Below are positions 27,701 to 36,062 of a stretch of 64,000 bases of DNA, piece by piece; position 1 is the first letter of the stretch, and each line of letters starts with the position of its first letter. The DNA lies in assembly GCF_017355915.2 (NCBI RefSeq), contig NZ_JAFEUV020000016.1, positions 54,518 to 118,517 of the forward strand, read 5' to 3'. This stretch comes from Telluribacter roseus (GTDB lineage Bacteria; Bacteroidota; Bacteroidia; Cytophagales; Spirosomataceae). The notes below the pieces were generated by a model. That model was given only the letters and a program-made list of their open reading frames with translations. It made no database searches and was not told the origin of the DNA. The translations under genes were made by a program, and so were the position numbers.

Positions 27701-28719
27701 TCCCCCGTGCCTTTACCTATAATCCACAGGCGCAAGCCTCGCCAGCTCTACCGGAAGGAGTCGCCTTCATCAAAAATACCCCACCCGCCCAGGCACCCGA
27801 AGGGGCTACGGTGCAGCCTGAACTATTTTTCCAGAATGTAACGGAAGTGGCTTTCCGGGATTCAGTGATCGTGGTGGTCCGGCAGCAGAGCCCTACTGGT
27901 ACTGAGGAGCAACAGTACCGCATCGCTCCCGTACCAGCCCGGACTACAGTTTCCATTAAGCCGGTACTCAATACCTTAGGTAAAGCCGGGATTAACCGGG
28001 TGCAGGTCCGGTTTAATGTACTGCGCCAGCCAGAGCATGTACTGACCAACAACTCCACCGAGATCCAGTTTACCGTGGTTCCCGATCGGACACCTCCGGT
28101 ACTGGATGTGCTGGTGGATGGGCGTCGCCCTACCCATGGGGAAGCTGTATCGCCCCGGCCGGTGTTTACCGTCCATATTATGGATGAAAACAAGACGCTA
28201 CTCCGACGCGATACCACCAACATTCAGTTGTGGCTTCAGGGGGATTGCCATACTTGTACCTTTCAGCGCCTGTGGCTCCGCCAGGCTGAATGGTCCGCTA
28301 CGCCCACCCAGCACTTTACCCTGTGGCTAAGGCCCGACACCCCACTCCCGGCCGGAAACTACATCCTACACGTAGAGGCCCTGGACCTGACCGGCAACAT
28401 GGCCGCTCCCTACCGGGTGGAGTTCCGGGTGAGTGACACCACCCGTGTTGTCAGCACTACGGTATCACCCGTGCCGGCTCTCCTGTGGGTGAAGTTTCAG
28501 ATCGAACTGGAAGGGCCGCAGGCCCCTGAGCACTGGCGCATCCATATCACAGATGCAGGTGGACGACAGGTAGCCACGCTGGAACAGGAGCCGCACCTGG
28601 GGCTGAATGAGTTGCTCTGGGACGTACAAGCCCTCCCGCCGGGGCTGTACCTATACCGCATGGAAGTAGCCGGAGCTGGCTGGGATGAAGTCCGGAAAGG
28701 AAAGCTAATCAAACAGTAG
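24787..28719 (+). CDS. C25 (gingipain-like) family peptidase with T9SS type A sorting domain, PorU-like
   Basis: 1310 residues. Signal peptide (about 1-24). The peptidase C25 domain occupies roughly 400-760, with the predicted catalytic pair His630 (MFGHSSLD) and Cys664 (MNGCALGNFYFG), spaced 34 as in gingipains. CARDB/Ig-like beta domains follow. The last about 80 residues form a type IX secretion C-terminal domain ending GLYLYRMEVAGAGWDEVRKGKLIKQ-like. Such proteins are annotated as putative T9SS sortase PorU2 or cell-surface cysteine protease. It could cleave the sorting domains of other cargo or act as an exported protease. The next gene starts 3 bp after its stop. Confidence 0.88.
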   Translation: MMPHPLRTCLFITILLLSTAGLRAQLRYGNEWIQPQQTYLRIPIVQTGWYRLSPAELERAGVPVASIPARSLQLFRRGEEVAIQVTGEADGRLDANDLIEFYGEKNDGALDSLLYVTPAAQPHTHYSLYSDTAAYFLTWRTDGMAGRRIARAPQTTTPGTTLNEYLAKELHIIKESYPAGRLYPEGSGYDDGTALTPYDYGEGWTSTLFKTGTWKSFTLPITDINRASSQQVQVEVLLTSHSAHNHRAEVWLGTAQNPVRKLGELAWKEYASVVFEATLPVSEVPSTGLVLSVVPREEREELSVGYLSVLYPRVAQLSATQQLMYFPAQQANATLNLNASGSPFFVDVSDPARPRLLTSAATATDIQVPLAGSSTVLSVHHPFAPVGIQRVNYKAIDPTQTNYLIISHPLLRQPVQGAPDAVQAYADYRASAAGGGYHPLVLNAQEVFDQFNYGEPGPHGIRRLISWLHDKGKLQHVFLIGQARDPQTARHMANARSVDMVPTAGWPGSDIALSMGLGGAPADVPLVPVGRLQASTGRTVWDYLQKVKQHEAQPALAPWRKKVLHLSGGRTVPELSLFRGYVDFFKHTVDSSYLGPVVQTLSKQTDEPVEKLDLQKYINEGVALMTMFGHSSLDVTDIELGDPTNDALGYRNKDRYPAILMNGCALGNFYFGPTTTSTRWVNAPERGAVLFVAHTHNGRPFNLMIYTSTFYEVLTDPAYVSQPFGTIQQEAIRRLMQNDQSEYARATVQQMTLQGDPAIRLFPARLPDYAWRSGTLEVSSPNGSTPNAISDSLRVQAVVSNYGRYNDAPYTLLIRRIRNNAPIGEYHFIRPAVAMYDTLTLYVPRLQNAQGGDEQWELVLDPQNQINEEDKSNNHLTADIYIAEGRATPLIPAANATLAAPTIHLVAQVPYQPAGHHVVFEWDISPDFTSTSLQRDTVLSREVQATLPITVAGRGAQAIYWRVYIAGEQPSLPRAFTYNPQAQASPALPEGVAFIKNTPPAQAPEGATVQPELFFQNVTEVAFRDSVIVVVRQQSPTGTEEQQYRIAPVPARTTVSIKPVLNTLGKAGINRVQVRFNVLRQPEHVLTNNSTEIQFTVVPDRTPPVLDVLVDGRRPTHGEAVSPRPVFTVHIMDENKTLLRRDTTNIQLWLQGDCHTCTFQRLWLRQAEWSATPTQHFTLWLRPDTPLPAGNYILHVEALDLTGNMAAPYRVEFRVSDTTRVVSTTVSPVPALLWVKFQIELEGPQAPEHWRIHITDAGGRQVATLEQEPHLGLNELLWDVQALPPGLYLYRMEVAGAGWDEVRKGKLIKQ

Positions 28720-28722
28720 CGT

Positions 28723-29904
28723 ATGGTAGGGCTATTTGCGCAGAAAGTACTACCAGCCAACCGCTACCTCCTGCCCCTGCTGTGGGTGGGACAGGTAGGG
28801 CTCGTCCTGCTGCTGGCCCTTTTTAACCCCAACCATTTCACTACCATCGACTCGGGCTACTACCTGGCCTCGGCCCAGTACCTGCTCGACGGACAGGGAC
28901 ACGTATACGAAGAAGGGGGCCGGTTAGTCTGGAATGGCATCTTTCCACTAGGCTACCCGCTATGCATTGCCATCGTCGCTTTCCTGACTCAGCTACCAGT
29001 GCTGTGGGCGTCTAAACTAGTGAATGTACTCGCCTCGGCCGGACTGCTCCTCATTGTGCAGCGAAAATGGGGGGTGAATAAAGCGCTACTGATGGGAGCC
29101 CTCCTGTTGCTGGGCCCATTCGTAAAGCTATGGGCGCACACCTGGTCGGAGCCCCTGTTCCTGACGCTTCTTTTTTTCTGGGTGTACTACTTCTTCTCTG
29201 ATGATCGAAGCATTATAATAGTACTGGCACTCGGTCTGGCATTGATGCTGGTCCGTTACGCCGGCTTGTTCATTGTGCCCCTATCGGCAGGTATGGCCCT
29301 CTACTGGTACCTTACCCATCAGCGCCAGCGGGGTTTGCAAGCTGCAGCACTATCCTTGCTATGGGCGCTGGGCTTTAGCGGGTACCTGTGGCTCAACTAC
29401 CAGCAGTCAGGCGACTGGTACGGAGGCGACCGGATCTCAGGTAGTGAACCGACTGGCCAGGTACTACTGCTCTTTGGCAAAGGGCTGTTCAACGAACTGT
29501 TCCTGCTGCGCGATGCTACTTTTGAGTCGAGTGACGCGCTGTTCTGGTTGGGGGCGGTGATCCAGGTGTTACTGGTGTGGTTGATGGTGAAAGAGGTAGC
29601 GAAGCAAAAATCTCCTATACCACGGGATGCTTCCTCACCAGTACACTACTACTGGCTGACGGCCGGAGCCTACCTGCTTTTTCTCTTTGTCCTCCGACTG
29701 ATTAGCCCCTTTGATCCACCAGGTTACCGGCTGCTTTCACCTTTTACCTTCCTATTGATATGGGGATGTATGGTCAGCGTGGCTCCTTATTTGAGTGTAG
29801 GTAAAGCTAAGTGGCTAGCCTTGGCGCTGCTGCTGGCTTCATGGCTCCACCTGTTACCTCAGGCGGATGTGGTGGGGAAGCTATCAAAAGCTTTGGGACT
29901 TTGA
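28723..29904 (+). CDS. Polytopic GT-C-like membrane protein, putative glycosyltransferase
   Basis: 393 residues with about ten hydrophobic segments. The first external loop carries IDSGYYLASAQYLLDGQG, with the acidic residue and flanking helix typical of GT-C fold (ArnT/PMT/GT39-like) enzymes that use polyprenyl-phosphate sugars. A GYPLCIAIVAFL segment follows, as in related proteins. It starts 3 bp after the C25 protease stop, implying translational coupling. Some T9SS cargo is linked to a surface glycolipid, so a link is possible but is inference only. Family assignment rests on topology and the first loop. Confidence 0.65.
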   Translation: MVGLFAQKVLPANRYLLPLLWVGQVGLVLLLALFNPNHFTTIDSGYYLASAQYLLDGQGHVYEEGGRLVWNGIFPLGYPLCIAIVAFLTQLPVLWASKLVNVLASAGLLLIVQRKWGVNKALLMGALLLLGPFVKLWAHTWSEPLFLTLLFFWVYYFFSDDRSIIIVLALGLALMLVRYAGLFIVPLSAGMALYWYLTHQRQRGLQAAALSLLWALGFSGYLWLNYQQSGDWYGGDRISGSEPTGQVLLLFGKGLFNELFLLRDATFESSDALFWLGAVIQVLLVWLMVKEVAKQKSPIPRDASSPVHYYWLTAGAYLLFLFVLRLISPFDPPGYRLLSPFTFLLIWGCMVSVAPYLSVGKAKWLALALLLASWLHLLPQADVVGKLSKALGL

Positions 29905-29920
29905 TCCATTGTTACTTTTT

Positions 29921-29988
29921 TTGCCGGTGTTATCACCGGCGAATGGGTACCTGAGGGAAAGTTGCAGGTGTTTCTCACCTGCAACGGC
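29921..29988 (-). repeat. Two adjacent hairpins, one a copy of the GTTGCnGGTG repeat family
   Basis: 29961-29985 is a perfect 10-bp stem (GTTGCAGGTG, 5-base loop, complement). On the minus strand it reads GCCGTTGCAGGTG then N5 then CACCTGCAACTTT, matching the copies at 61691, 62536 and 62611. 29921-29942 is a related hairpin (TTGCCGGTG, TTAT loop), which may also terminate the GT-C gene 17 bp upstream. Confidence 0.6.
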
Positions 29989-30009
29989 ATGAATGTGCTG
30001 GGCATATGA

Positions 30010-30600
30010 TCAATCATTACTTTCCGGAGTCATGAACTCTATATTCTCGTACAGTGCTGACAGTGGAAACGAGTACTCCAGCCTGCTCAACTCCACGACC
30101 TGCTCCGGCCGGTCATATACCTGATACGTCCAGACGTTGGGCTCGTCGGTGCGGCCGTATATCTCTACCTTGGTTTCGTACTGAGACACCAGCAGGTAGT
30201 ACTGCAGGGTAGGCAACTGCTGGTAGCGCTCCCACTCAAATACACGATCGTTGTAGTCACTGTTTTTAGAAATCACCTCCACCAGCACGCTTGGGTACCG
30301 CACTACGTAGCGTTCGCGCTGGTCCATGCCATGGCAGGTTACAATCACATCCGGGTAGGGGTAGTACTCGTTTCGTAATACCTCCAGCTTCACATTCTCC
30401 GAAAACACACTACACCCCTTGGGCCTAAAAAAGCCTTTGAGAATGTCCTTGGCATTATCAACTAACCGGTTATGATTGAGGGTACCACCGGCCATGGCAA
30501 ATACCTCACCCCGGTAGAACTCATGCCGGATTTCGTTGTGGGCCTCCCAGTCAAAGTAGGCCTCAGCGCTCAGGTGGGTAGTGGTAATTGCTTCTCCCAT
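30010..30600 (-). CDS. Uma2 family (DUF820) endonuclease-like protein
   Basis: 196 residues of the Uma2/DUF820 family, a PD-(D/E)XK-fold group abundant in cyanobacteria and Bacteroidota. Seen motifs are AYFDWEAHNEIRHEFYRGEVFAM at the start, YYPYPDVIVTC (active-site Asp), PSVLVEVISKNSDYNDR (active-site Glu; the usual following Lys position is Ile-Ser here) and YLLVSQYETKVEIY. The family is presumed nuclease-like, but no activity is established. A single gene with no partner. Confidence 0.88.
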   Translation of the reverse strand: MGEAITTTHLSAEAYFDWEAHNEIRHEFYRGEVFAMAGGTLNHNRLVDNAKDILKGFFRPKGCSVFSENVKLEVLRNEYYPYPDVIVTCHGMDQRERYVVRYPSVLVEVISKNSDYNDRVFEWERYQQLPTLQYYLLVSQYETKVEIYGRTDEPNVWTYQVYDRPEQVVELSRLEYSFPLSALYENIEFMTPESND

Positions 30601-30649
30601 GCTTTTCGTTTTTTATAAAACTACAAAATAGAGCAAATAGATAAAAGTC

Positions 30650-31312
30650 TTAATCCCAGCACTCCATAATGAGCAAGTCGCCCTGCCGGGCGCTGATGCG
30701 TACAAAGCCGTCGGCTTCGGCCTCATTGCTGTTGCCGGAGCGGTAGCCGAGCGTGAGGTAGTCGTCCTGGAGGTTGTACTTAAGGCCGGAGGTAGTGATA
30801 CCCTCTACCTTTCCTACGGGAATGAGGGAAATGGGAGTACCGGCGGTGTACCACTTTTCGAAAGTACCCACCAGGGGGAATATCTTAGAATAATTGTCGA
30901 ACATCACCAGGCGGATCTGCTCCCGGTAGCGCACCAGGTTGGTCATGTTGGTGATGGCGTGGTCGGCGCGGCGGCCGGTCGCCCATACCACATTAGCCGC
31001 CGGAAAGCCACGCCCGATCAGGTACTCAATGGCTTTTTCCAGATCGGTCTTGTCCTGGTCGGGTGTATGGACTATCTCGAGTGGGTGCTGCCGTTCGCGC
31101 ACGGCTTCGAAGTCGTGACGCTGGTCAAAGTCGCCCAGCCAGGCATCTACCTTGATGCCCAGGTCCAGTACCCGGTAGATCGCATGATCCAGTACCAGTA
31201 CAAACGGGCTCCATTCCAGCAGTTGCCCCAGCAACTCTTCACTACAGGCTTCGCCGTTGGCAATGATCAGGGCCGGCTCCTGCTTTTCACGTACAATATG
31301 GTGAGAGGACAT
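30650..31312 (-). CDS. thiN: Thiamine diphosphokinase
   Basis: 220 residues. Motifs of thiamine pyrophosphokinase are VDAWLGDFDQ, the PDQDKTDLEKAIEYLIGRG segment binding metal and ATP, and ATGRRADHAITNM. The C-terminal thiamine-binding part contains ITTSGLKYNLQDDYLTLGYRSGNSN. It converts thiamine to thiamine diphosphate with ATP. The ATG lies 3 bp after the mazG stop, so the two genes are almost certainly translated from one messenger. Confidence 0.92.
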   Translation of the reverse strand: MSSHHIVREKQEPALIIANGEACSEELLGQLLEWSPFVLVLDHAIYRVLDLGIKVDAWLGDFDQRHDFEAVRERQHPLEIVHTPDQDKTDLEKAIEYLIGRGFPAANVVWATGRRADHAITNMTNLVRYREQIRLVMFDNYSKIFPLVGTFEKWYTAGTPISLIPVGKVEGITTSGLKYNLQDDYLTLGYRSGNSNEAEADGFVRISARQGDLLIMECWD

Positions 31313-31315
31313 GCG

Positions 31316-32131
31316 TCAGAGTTCTTTCTTGGCCCGGTTCCAGTACTCGTCCATTTCGGCCAGGGTCATCTTGCCTAGTTCCTTACCGTCGGCTTTGGAG
31401 TGCTCCTCCATGAACTGAAAACGCTTAATAAACTTCTTATTGGTGCGCTCAAGGGCGGTTTCGGGGTTAATATCCACAAAGCGGGCGTAGTTGACCAGCG
31501 AGAACAAGAGGTCACCAAACTCCGCCTCGGCTTCCCTGGTATCAATGGCTTCGCCGGTATCGGCATTGAAGTGAGCCTTAAACTCCTGCATCTCTTCCTC
31601 CACCTTCTGCCATACCTGTTGCCGCTCGTCCCAGTCAAAGCCGGCGCCCCGGGCCTTTTCCTGGATACGCATGGCCTTCACCAGCGCCGGTAGCGACTGC
31701 GGTACCCCCGACAGCACCGAGCGATTGCCCTCTTTGAGTTTGAGTTGCTCCCAGTTTTGCTTTACCTTTTCTGCGGTATTGGCCACAGCGTCCCCATAAA
31801 TGTGCGGATGACGGGAAATCAGTTTTTCGCTGATGCCGTGCAGTACATCAGCTATATCAAAGGCGCCCGTTTCGGAACCGATCTTGGCGTAGAATACCAT
31901 GTGCAGGAGCAGGTCGCCCAGTTCCTTTTTCACCTCGGGCAGGTCATTTTCCAGGATGGCATCCGACAGCTCGTAAGTCTCTTCTATGGTCAGGTGACGC
32001 AGGCTTTCCAGGGTCTGCTTACGATCCCAGGGACACTGCTCGCGGAGCTCGTCCATGATCGTGAGTAAGCGGTCAAAAGCCATCAGTTGTTCCTGACGTC
32101 GCTCGGGGAGTTCATTGAATCTATTTTCCAT
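31316..32131 (-). CDS. mazG: Nucleoside triphosphate pyrophosphohydrolase MazG
   Basis: 271 residues with two tandem MazG all-alpha NTP-PPase domains. The first has PWDRKQTLESLRHLTIEETYEL and ELGDLLLHMVFYAKIG with the metal-binding EExxE/ExxD pattern. The second has EAEFGDLLFSLVNYARFV. It hydrolyses (d)NTPs to (d)NMP and PPi, a house-cleaning and stress-linked role. A GACCTTTG word, one base off the -7 consensus, ends six bases before the ATG, which suggests a very short or absent leader. Confidence 0.95.
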   Translation of the reverse strand: MENRFNELPERRQEQLMAFDRLLTIMDELREQCPWDRKQTLESLRHLTIEETYELSDAILENDLPEVKKELGDLLLHMVFYAKIGSETGAFDIADVLHGISEKLISRHPHIYGDAVANTAEKVKQNWEQLKLKEGNRSVLSGVPQSLPALVKAMRIQEKARGAGFDWDERQQVWQKVEEEMQEFKAHFNADTGEAIDTREAEAEFGDLLFSLVNYARFVDINPETALERTNKKFIKRFQFMEEHSKADGKELGKMTLAEMDEYWNRAKKEL

Positions 32132-32221
32132 AGTACAAAGGTCGAAAAAAAAGAGGTATTCACCTCATCGCGTTGGTCACCGGCCAATCAAGGGGAAGAG
32201 CTAAAAGTCTGTATCCACTAT

Positions 32222-32257
32222 AAAAGCAAAACCGCTGTAACAATGTTGCTACAGCGG
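32222..32257 (-). terminator. Terminator of the secreted epimerase gene
   Basis: 12-bp stem on the minus strand (CCGCTGTAGCAA, CAT loop, partner with one G-U pair), then TTTTGCTTTTA. 43 bp after the stop codon of the 32301-33194 gene. Confidence 0.8.
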
Positions 32258-32300
32258 CCTTACAACTAAAGCTAACGCCTAAGGGCTAATAGCTACTAAC

Positions 32301-33194
32301 CTACACCTTCAGCTTCGTCAGGTTGTTGTAGCTGATCTCGATGGCTTTGAGCGGGGGATTCTTCTTGGCTACGTCCTGCTCTACGAAGAAATGCTTAAGA
32401 CCGGCGGTTTTCTGCGCATTGAACAGGCGCTGGAAGTCGATAGAACCGGTACCTACTTCGGCAAAGGCGCGTTCGGCGCTCTTCTCCATGTCTTTGATGT
32501 GCCACAGCGGGTAACGGCCCGGATCTTTCTTGAACAGCTCTACGGGATCTTTACCGGCAAAAGTAGCCCAGTACAGATCCAGCTCCATTTTTACCAGCTT
32601 AGGATCAGTTCCTTTCAGGATCAGATCGTAAGGTACCTGGCCTTCTACGTTTTGGAATTCAAAGTCGTGGTTGTGGTAGGCAAACTGGATACCACTCTTT
32701 TTACAGGTTTCGGCGGCTTTGTTGAACAAGTCAATGTGCTGCTTGTACTGATCCAGTGTCTTCCGCTCGTCGGGGAAAAGGAAAGCACATACCATGTACT
32801 TCTGACCAATGGTAGCGGCATCCTCCACGGCCTGCTCCCAGCCGTTCGACAGGCTACCTACCATGTTAGGCATAGTCTTACCGGTCATATAGTGGCCGCT
32901 GGGGGCGCTTAGTCCATTGTCTTTGAGCAGGGCCGCAAACTCCTTGGGTGTCTTGCCGAAGAACTTACCGTTGCCGTATCCGAATAGTTCTACTTCTTTG
33001 TAGCCAATTTGAGCCGCCTTACTGATGGTATCTTCCAGATCCTTACCTATTTCATTGCGAAGGGTGTACAGCTGCAGACCAACGGGTTTGGAGGGTTTTG
33101 CGAAAGAGTCAAAGCGGGTAAGCAGAGTAGACGCTACGGCCAGCGAACCAGCTTTGAGGAACTCCTTGCGAGAGATTTTTTTCAACGATGTCAT
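32301..33194 (-). CDS. Secreted sugar phosphate isomerase/epimerase-like TIM barrel protein
   Basis: 297 residues. The N-terminus KKISRKEFLKAGSLAVAS resembles a Tat-type signal with Arg-Lys instead of twin Arg, so export is likely. The barrel carries VGLQLYTLRNEIGKD, FAYHNHDFEF (metal His), KMELDLYWATFAG (Glu/Asp), PLWHIKDM and FFVEQD, the metal-site strand ends of the xylose-isomerase-like superfamily. Such secreted members accompany sugar uptake or hydrolysis in Bacteroidota, but the substrate is unknown. It lies 28 bp downstream of the TolB-propeller gene on the same strand, probably in one operon. Confidence 0.88.
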   Translation of the reverse strand: MTSLKKISRKEFLKAGSLAVASTLLTRFDSFAKPSKPVGLQLYTLRNEIGKDLEDTISKAAQIGYKEVELFGYGNGKFFGKTPKEFAALLKDNGLSAPSGHYMTGKTMPNMVGSLSNGWEQAVEDAATIGQKYMVCAFLFPDERKTLDQYKQHIDLFNKAAETCKKSGIQFAYHNHDFEFQNVEGQVPYDLILKGTDPKLVKMELDLYWATFAGKDPVELFKKDPGRYPLWHIKDMEKSAERAFAEVGTGSIDFQRLFNAQKTAGLKHFFVEQDVAKKNPPLKAIEISYNNLTKLKV

Positions 33195-33222
33195 TGGATT
33201 GATATAGATTAGGTACTTGTTT

Positions 33223-34782
33223 CTACTGTTTAGTGGCGACTATCTGCAGGCGATCAATCTGGTCGGTATTGCTGATAAAGGCTATTTTCTTACTATCCGG
33301 AGACCATGAGGGAGTATTGATCGTCCCTTGTCCACCGTAAACATACGCAATCACTTTCATCTGTGAAACATCCGGCTTCCCATTCACCATCGGCATCAGC
33401 CGCAGGTACACCTGGCGGTAGAAGGGGTGATCTTCCGGCTTCACATCTTTCAGGAACGACAGGATCACCATCCACTTGCCGTCGGGAGATGGATGCGGAA
33501 ACCAGTTGTTGAACTCATCGTTGGTAATCTGCTCCTGCTCACTACCATCGGGTTTCATGCGCCAGATCTGCATCAGGCCGCTGCGGGTGGAGTTGAAGTA
33601 GATGTACTTGCCGTCGGGGCTGTACTCGGGTCCGTCGTCCAGGCCTTTGGCGGTAGTCAGCTGCACTTCGGGCTTGCCGCCGCTGGAAGGTATCTTATAG
33701 ATATTAAAATCGCCGTTGCGGTCAGCGGTATAGGTGAGCCACTTGCCATCCGGCGACCAGCCGTGCAGGTACGAGTGCCCGATGGGCGTTATCTTCTTTG
33801 GCGTTCCTCCCTGCACGGGCACGGTATAGACTATAGATTTGTTACCATCGTCTTTGCTGTGGTGACTGATTCCCAACATCTTTCCATCAAACGACAGTAC
33901 GTGGTCGTTATTATTGTTGGTAGCAAAATCCGTGTTGAGTACCGTCGGGGTTCCTTTGGCCAGATCGTAGCGGTACATCAGCCCTTTGCTGTTGTAGAGC
34001 AGGTACTTATTATCGGGCGTCCAGTTCGGGGCCTGCAGCGACTCAGGCGACTGGTAGATGATGCGGCGGTGGCGGGTAGCCACGTCCATGATCTCGAGGT
34101 TGCTGCCAATGTACTCGCGGTAGGGTACGAAGTTGTCCCGGGCCGGTACTACGATACGGACATTGCGGAAGGTACCTTTCTCTAGTACATCGGGGTTATG
34201 GGAGCAGATAAAAAGCCCCACGTACACCTCCTCGCCCAGAGCTAGGTCAGATACTTCTTCGCTTACAAAAGTACCTCCGTCCTTGGCTACAGACATGGTG
34301 TAAGTACTCCCCTTACGGGCCAGCTGGATCACCTCCGCCCCGTTTAGCACCGAGCGTTTCTCCTCGGTATTGCCCCCGAGCGTGCGGCGGTATTGCAAGG
34401 CCGTGAGCCCGTCGCCATGAACGGCAGCATTGATGTGGGTAGAGCTGGAGTCCAGACTGGTACGGATGATCCAGCCCACCTTGCGGTGCGGATCTACTCC
34501 CTTCCCCAGCAGCTCGGCATCGGCCCGAAGAATAAAGTCGCCGCGCATCTTTTTCCATACCATAAAGTACTCGTCCTTTCCAAACCACATATTGGTACCG
34601 GCACCGGTTAGGGTGTAAGTCTGGTCGGTGGGGTTGTAGCTGGCGGAGCCTTTTAGTTTGACACGGCCTACATCGGCCTGTCCCTCGAACAGCCCCAGTT
34701 GGGCCTGCTGAGCCCATCCCAAACCAACGGAGGCCACCAGGAAGACTACCGCACCCACTATTCTTGTCAGTACTATGTTCAT
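33223..34782 (-). CDS. Secreted protein with TolB-type beta-propeller
   Basis: 519 residues with a signal peptide (about 1-24, GLGWA). Residues about 30-215 look like a concanavalin-like jelly roll (KMRGDFILRADAELLG, GWIIRTSLDSSSTHINAAVHGDG). The C-terminal half has five or more WD40-like PD40 repeats (PNWTPDNKYLLYNS, HGWSPDGKWLTYTADRNGDFNIY, PEYSPDGKYIYFNSTRSG, PHPSPDGKWMVI, PSWSPDSKKIAFIS). A periplasmic or surface binding role is likely. It is followed by the exported epimerase, with which it appears paired. Confidence 0.88.
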   Translation of the reverse strand: MNIVLTRIVGAVVFLVASVGLGWAQQAQLGLFEGQADVGRVKLKGSASYNPTDQTYTLTGAGTNMWFGKDEYFMVWKKMRGDFILRADAELLGKGVDPHRKVGWIIRTSLDSSSTHINAAVHGDGLTALQYRRTLGGNTEEKRSVLNGAEVIQLARKGSTYTMSVAKDGGTFVSEEVSDLALGEEVYVGLFICSHNPDVLEKGTFRNVRIVVPARDNFVPYREYIGSNLEIMDVATRHRRIIYQSPESLQAPNWTPDNKYLLYNSKGLMYRYDLAKGTPTVLNTDFATNNNNDHVLSFDGKMLGISHHSKDDGNKSIVYTVPVQGGTPKKITPIGHSYLHGWSPDGKWLTYTADRNGDFNIYKIPSSGGKPEVQLTTAKGLDDGPEYSPDGKYIYFNSTRSGLMQIWRMKPDGSEQEQITNDEFNNWFPHPSPDGKWMVILSFLKDVKPEDHPFYRQVYLRLMPMVNGKPDVSQMKVIAYVYGGQGTINTPSWSPDSKKIAFISNTDQIDRLQIVATKQ

Positions 34783-34918
34783 GAATTCTCTCTAATTTAG
34801 ATTACCAGAGCTTAAAATGGAGAACCACCCCCTATTCTACCCTAATGCCTCGGGCAAAGTCCTCGCTCCGGTGCTTTTTGAGTCAATAAGGGCTAAAATA
34901 GTACTACCTATTAAAGGA

Positions 34919-35992
34919 CTACTTCCTACTCTCCCACAGGCACTGGTACTCGGTCAGGAGCGTCCAGTTGTGGGCTTCACATATCCAGTGCATGTGCATG
35001 AGCGGGTTGATAGCCAGCCGGTACAGCAGCGGGTGTTCATAGGCGGTCAGCAGGCCGGCTATGAAGAAGTAGAAGCCTTTAAAGTCCGCTGCGGTGTAGT
35101 TTTCTATCGGAATACGCGGCGGGCGCTCGCCCAGCCGTAGCAGCGAAGTAGCCAGTATGACCCGATCCATCGGGTGCTCGGCTTTCTGTAAAAGCGCAGT
35201 AGTATCCCGGATCAGTTTCTCCCGTATAGGCTGTAACTGGGGCGGATCAAAAGCAGCCAGGAGCCGTACCACGTGGTAGATGATCAGCGGCGTGCGGGGG
35301 TACTGGTGCGCACAGCGGAAGGGCTCGGTCAGGTACCGATCCTTTTCGATAACCGAACGAATGTAGGTGAGGCTGTCTTCGTCGTGCTGGTTGCGAGGTA
35401 GCTGGTACCGGAAGATACAGTAAAGCAGGTTGCTGAGTACACAGGCATCAAACTCAATGTACATGTTCTTGCCAAACCAGGTAGAGTAGGCCCGCAGGCT
35501 GCGGTACTCAGGGTAGGTATTACGGATCCAGAGCCGGGTGCCGTTGGCATGGAGGGGTAGCTTTTCTTTGAGCCAGCGTAGCTCCTCCGGGGTAGGTGAC
35601 GTAGTCAGGTACGCCAGGGCAGTATCGTCGACGTCGTCGGGGATGCGGAAGTGCTCGAAGTGCCGGAACAGATACCCGTTGGGGAAGTGCTTTGAGGGAC
35701 GTGTCTGCCAGAAGTTGTAGGTTTTGAGGCCATCCTTATTCTGAAACAGGGGATAGTTAACCACTACCTTCTCCACGATAGCATCTATCTCCTGCCGGAT
35801 GGTAGTATCCTCCACCTTATCCCGTACAGATTGCAGTGTAAAAGCAATGATAGCCGGAAAAAACATTGTCGTATCCGACCGGTGGTACCCTATCAGTGGA
35901 TTAGAACGGTAGGATGGAAACAGGCCCGGTGGAAAATACGGCTGCCCCACCGACTGCATGGAAGCGATTTTAGTAATTAGCTCTTTTAACAT
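34919..35992 (-). CDS. Alpha-helical protein with DVDDTA motif, unrecognised
   Basis: 357 residues from ATG at 35992. Longer frames upstream overlap the divergent beta-barrel gene and look like noise. It is rich in helices, with FPSYRSNPLIGYHRSDTTMFFPA near residue 25 and RIPDDVDDTALAYLTTSP near 115. The Asp-x-Asp-Asp-Thr-Ala core is the catalytic signature of class II terpene cyclases and squalene-cyclase-like alpha/alpha toroids, but the protein is about half the length of those enzymes and I see no QW repeats. It may be an alpha-toroid protein of another type. No signal peptide. The function is not known. Confidence 0.7.
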   Translation of the reverse strand: MLKELITKIASMQSVGQPYFPPGLFPSYRSNPLIGYHRSDTTMFFPAIIAFTLQSVRDKVEDTTIRQEIDAIVEKVVVNYPLFQNKDGLKTYNFWQTRPSKHFPNGYLFRHFEHFRIPDDVDDTALAYLTTSPTPEELRWLKEKLPLHANGTRLWIRNTYPEYRSLRAYSTWFGKNMYIEFDACVLSNLLYCIFRYQLPRNQHDEDSLTYIRSVIEKDRYLTEPFRCAHQYPRTPLIIYHVVRLLAAFDPPQLQPIREKLIRDTTALLQKAEHPMDRVILATSLLRLGERPPRIPIENYTAADFKGFYFFIAGLLTAYEHPLLYRLAINPLMHMHWICEAHNWTLLTEYQCLWESRK

Positions 35993-36062
35993 ACTATTTG
36001 CTTTCAGACTGCGCAAACTTGGCACGGTAGTTGGATCAGTCTGACCAGTAAACCCTCTTTTA

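Noticed and set aside
33427..34185. Plus-strand 252-codon frame
   Set aside because: Antisense to the TolB-propeller gene. No recognisable motif.
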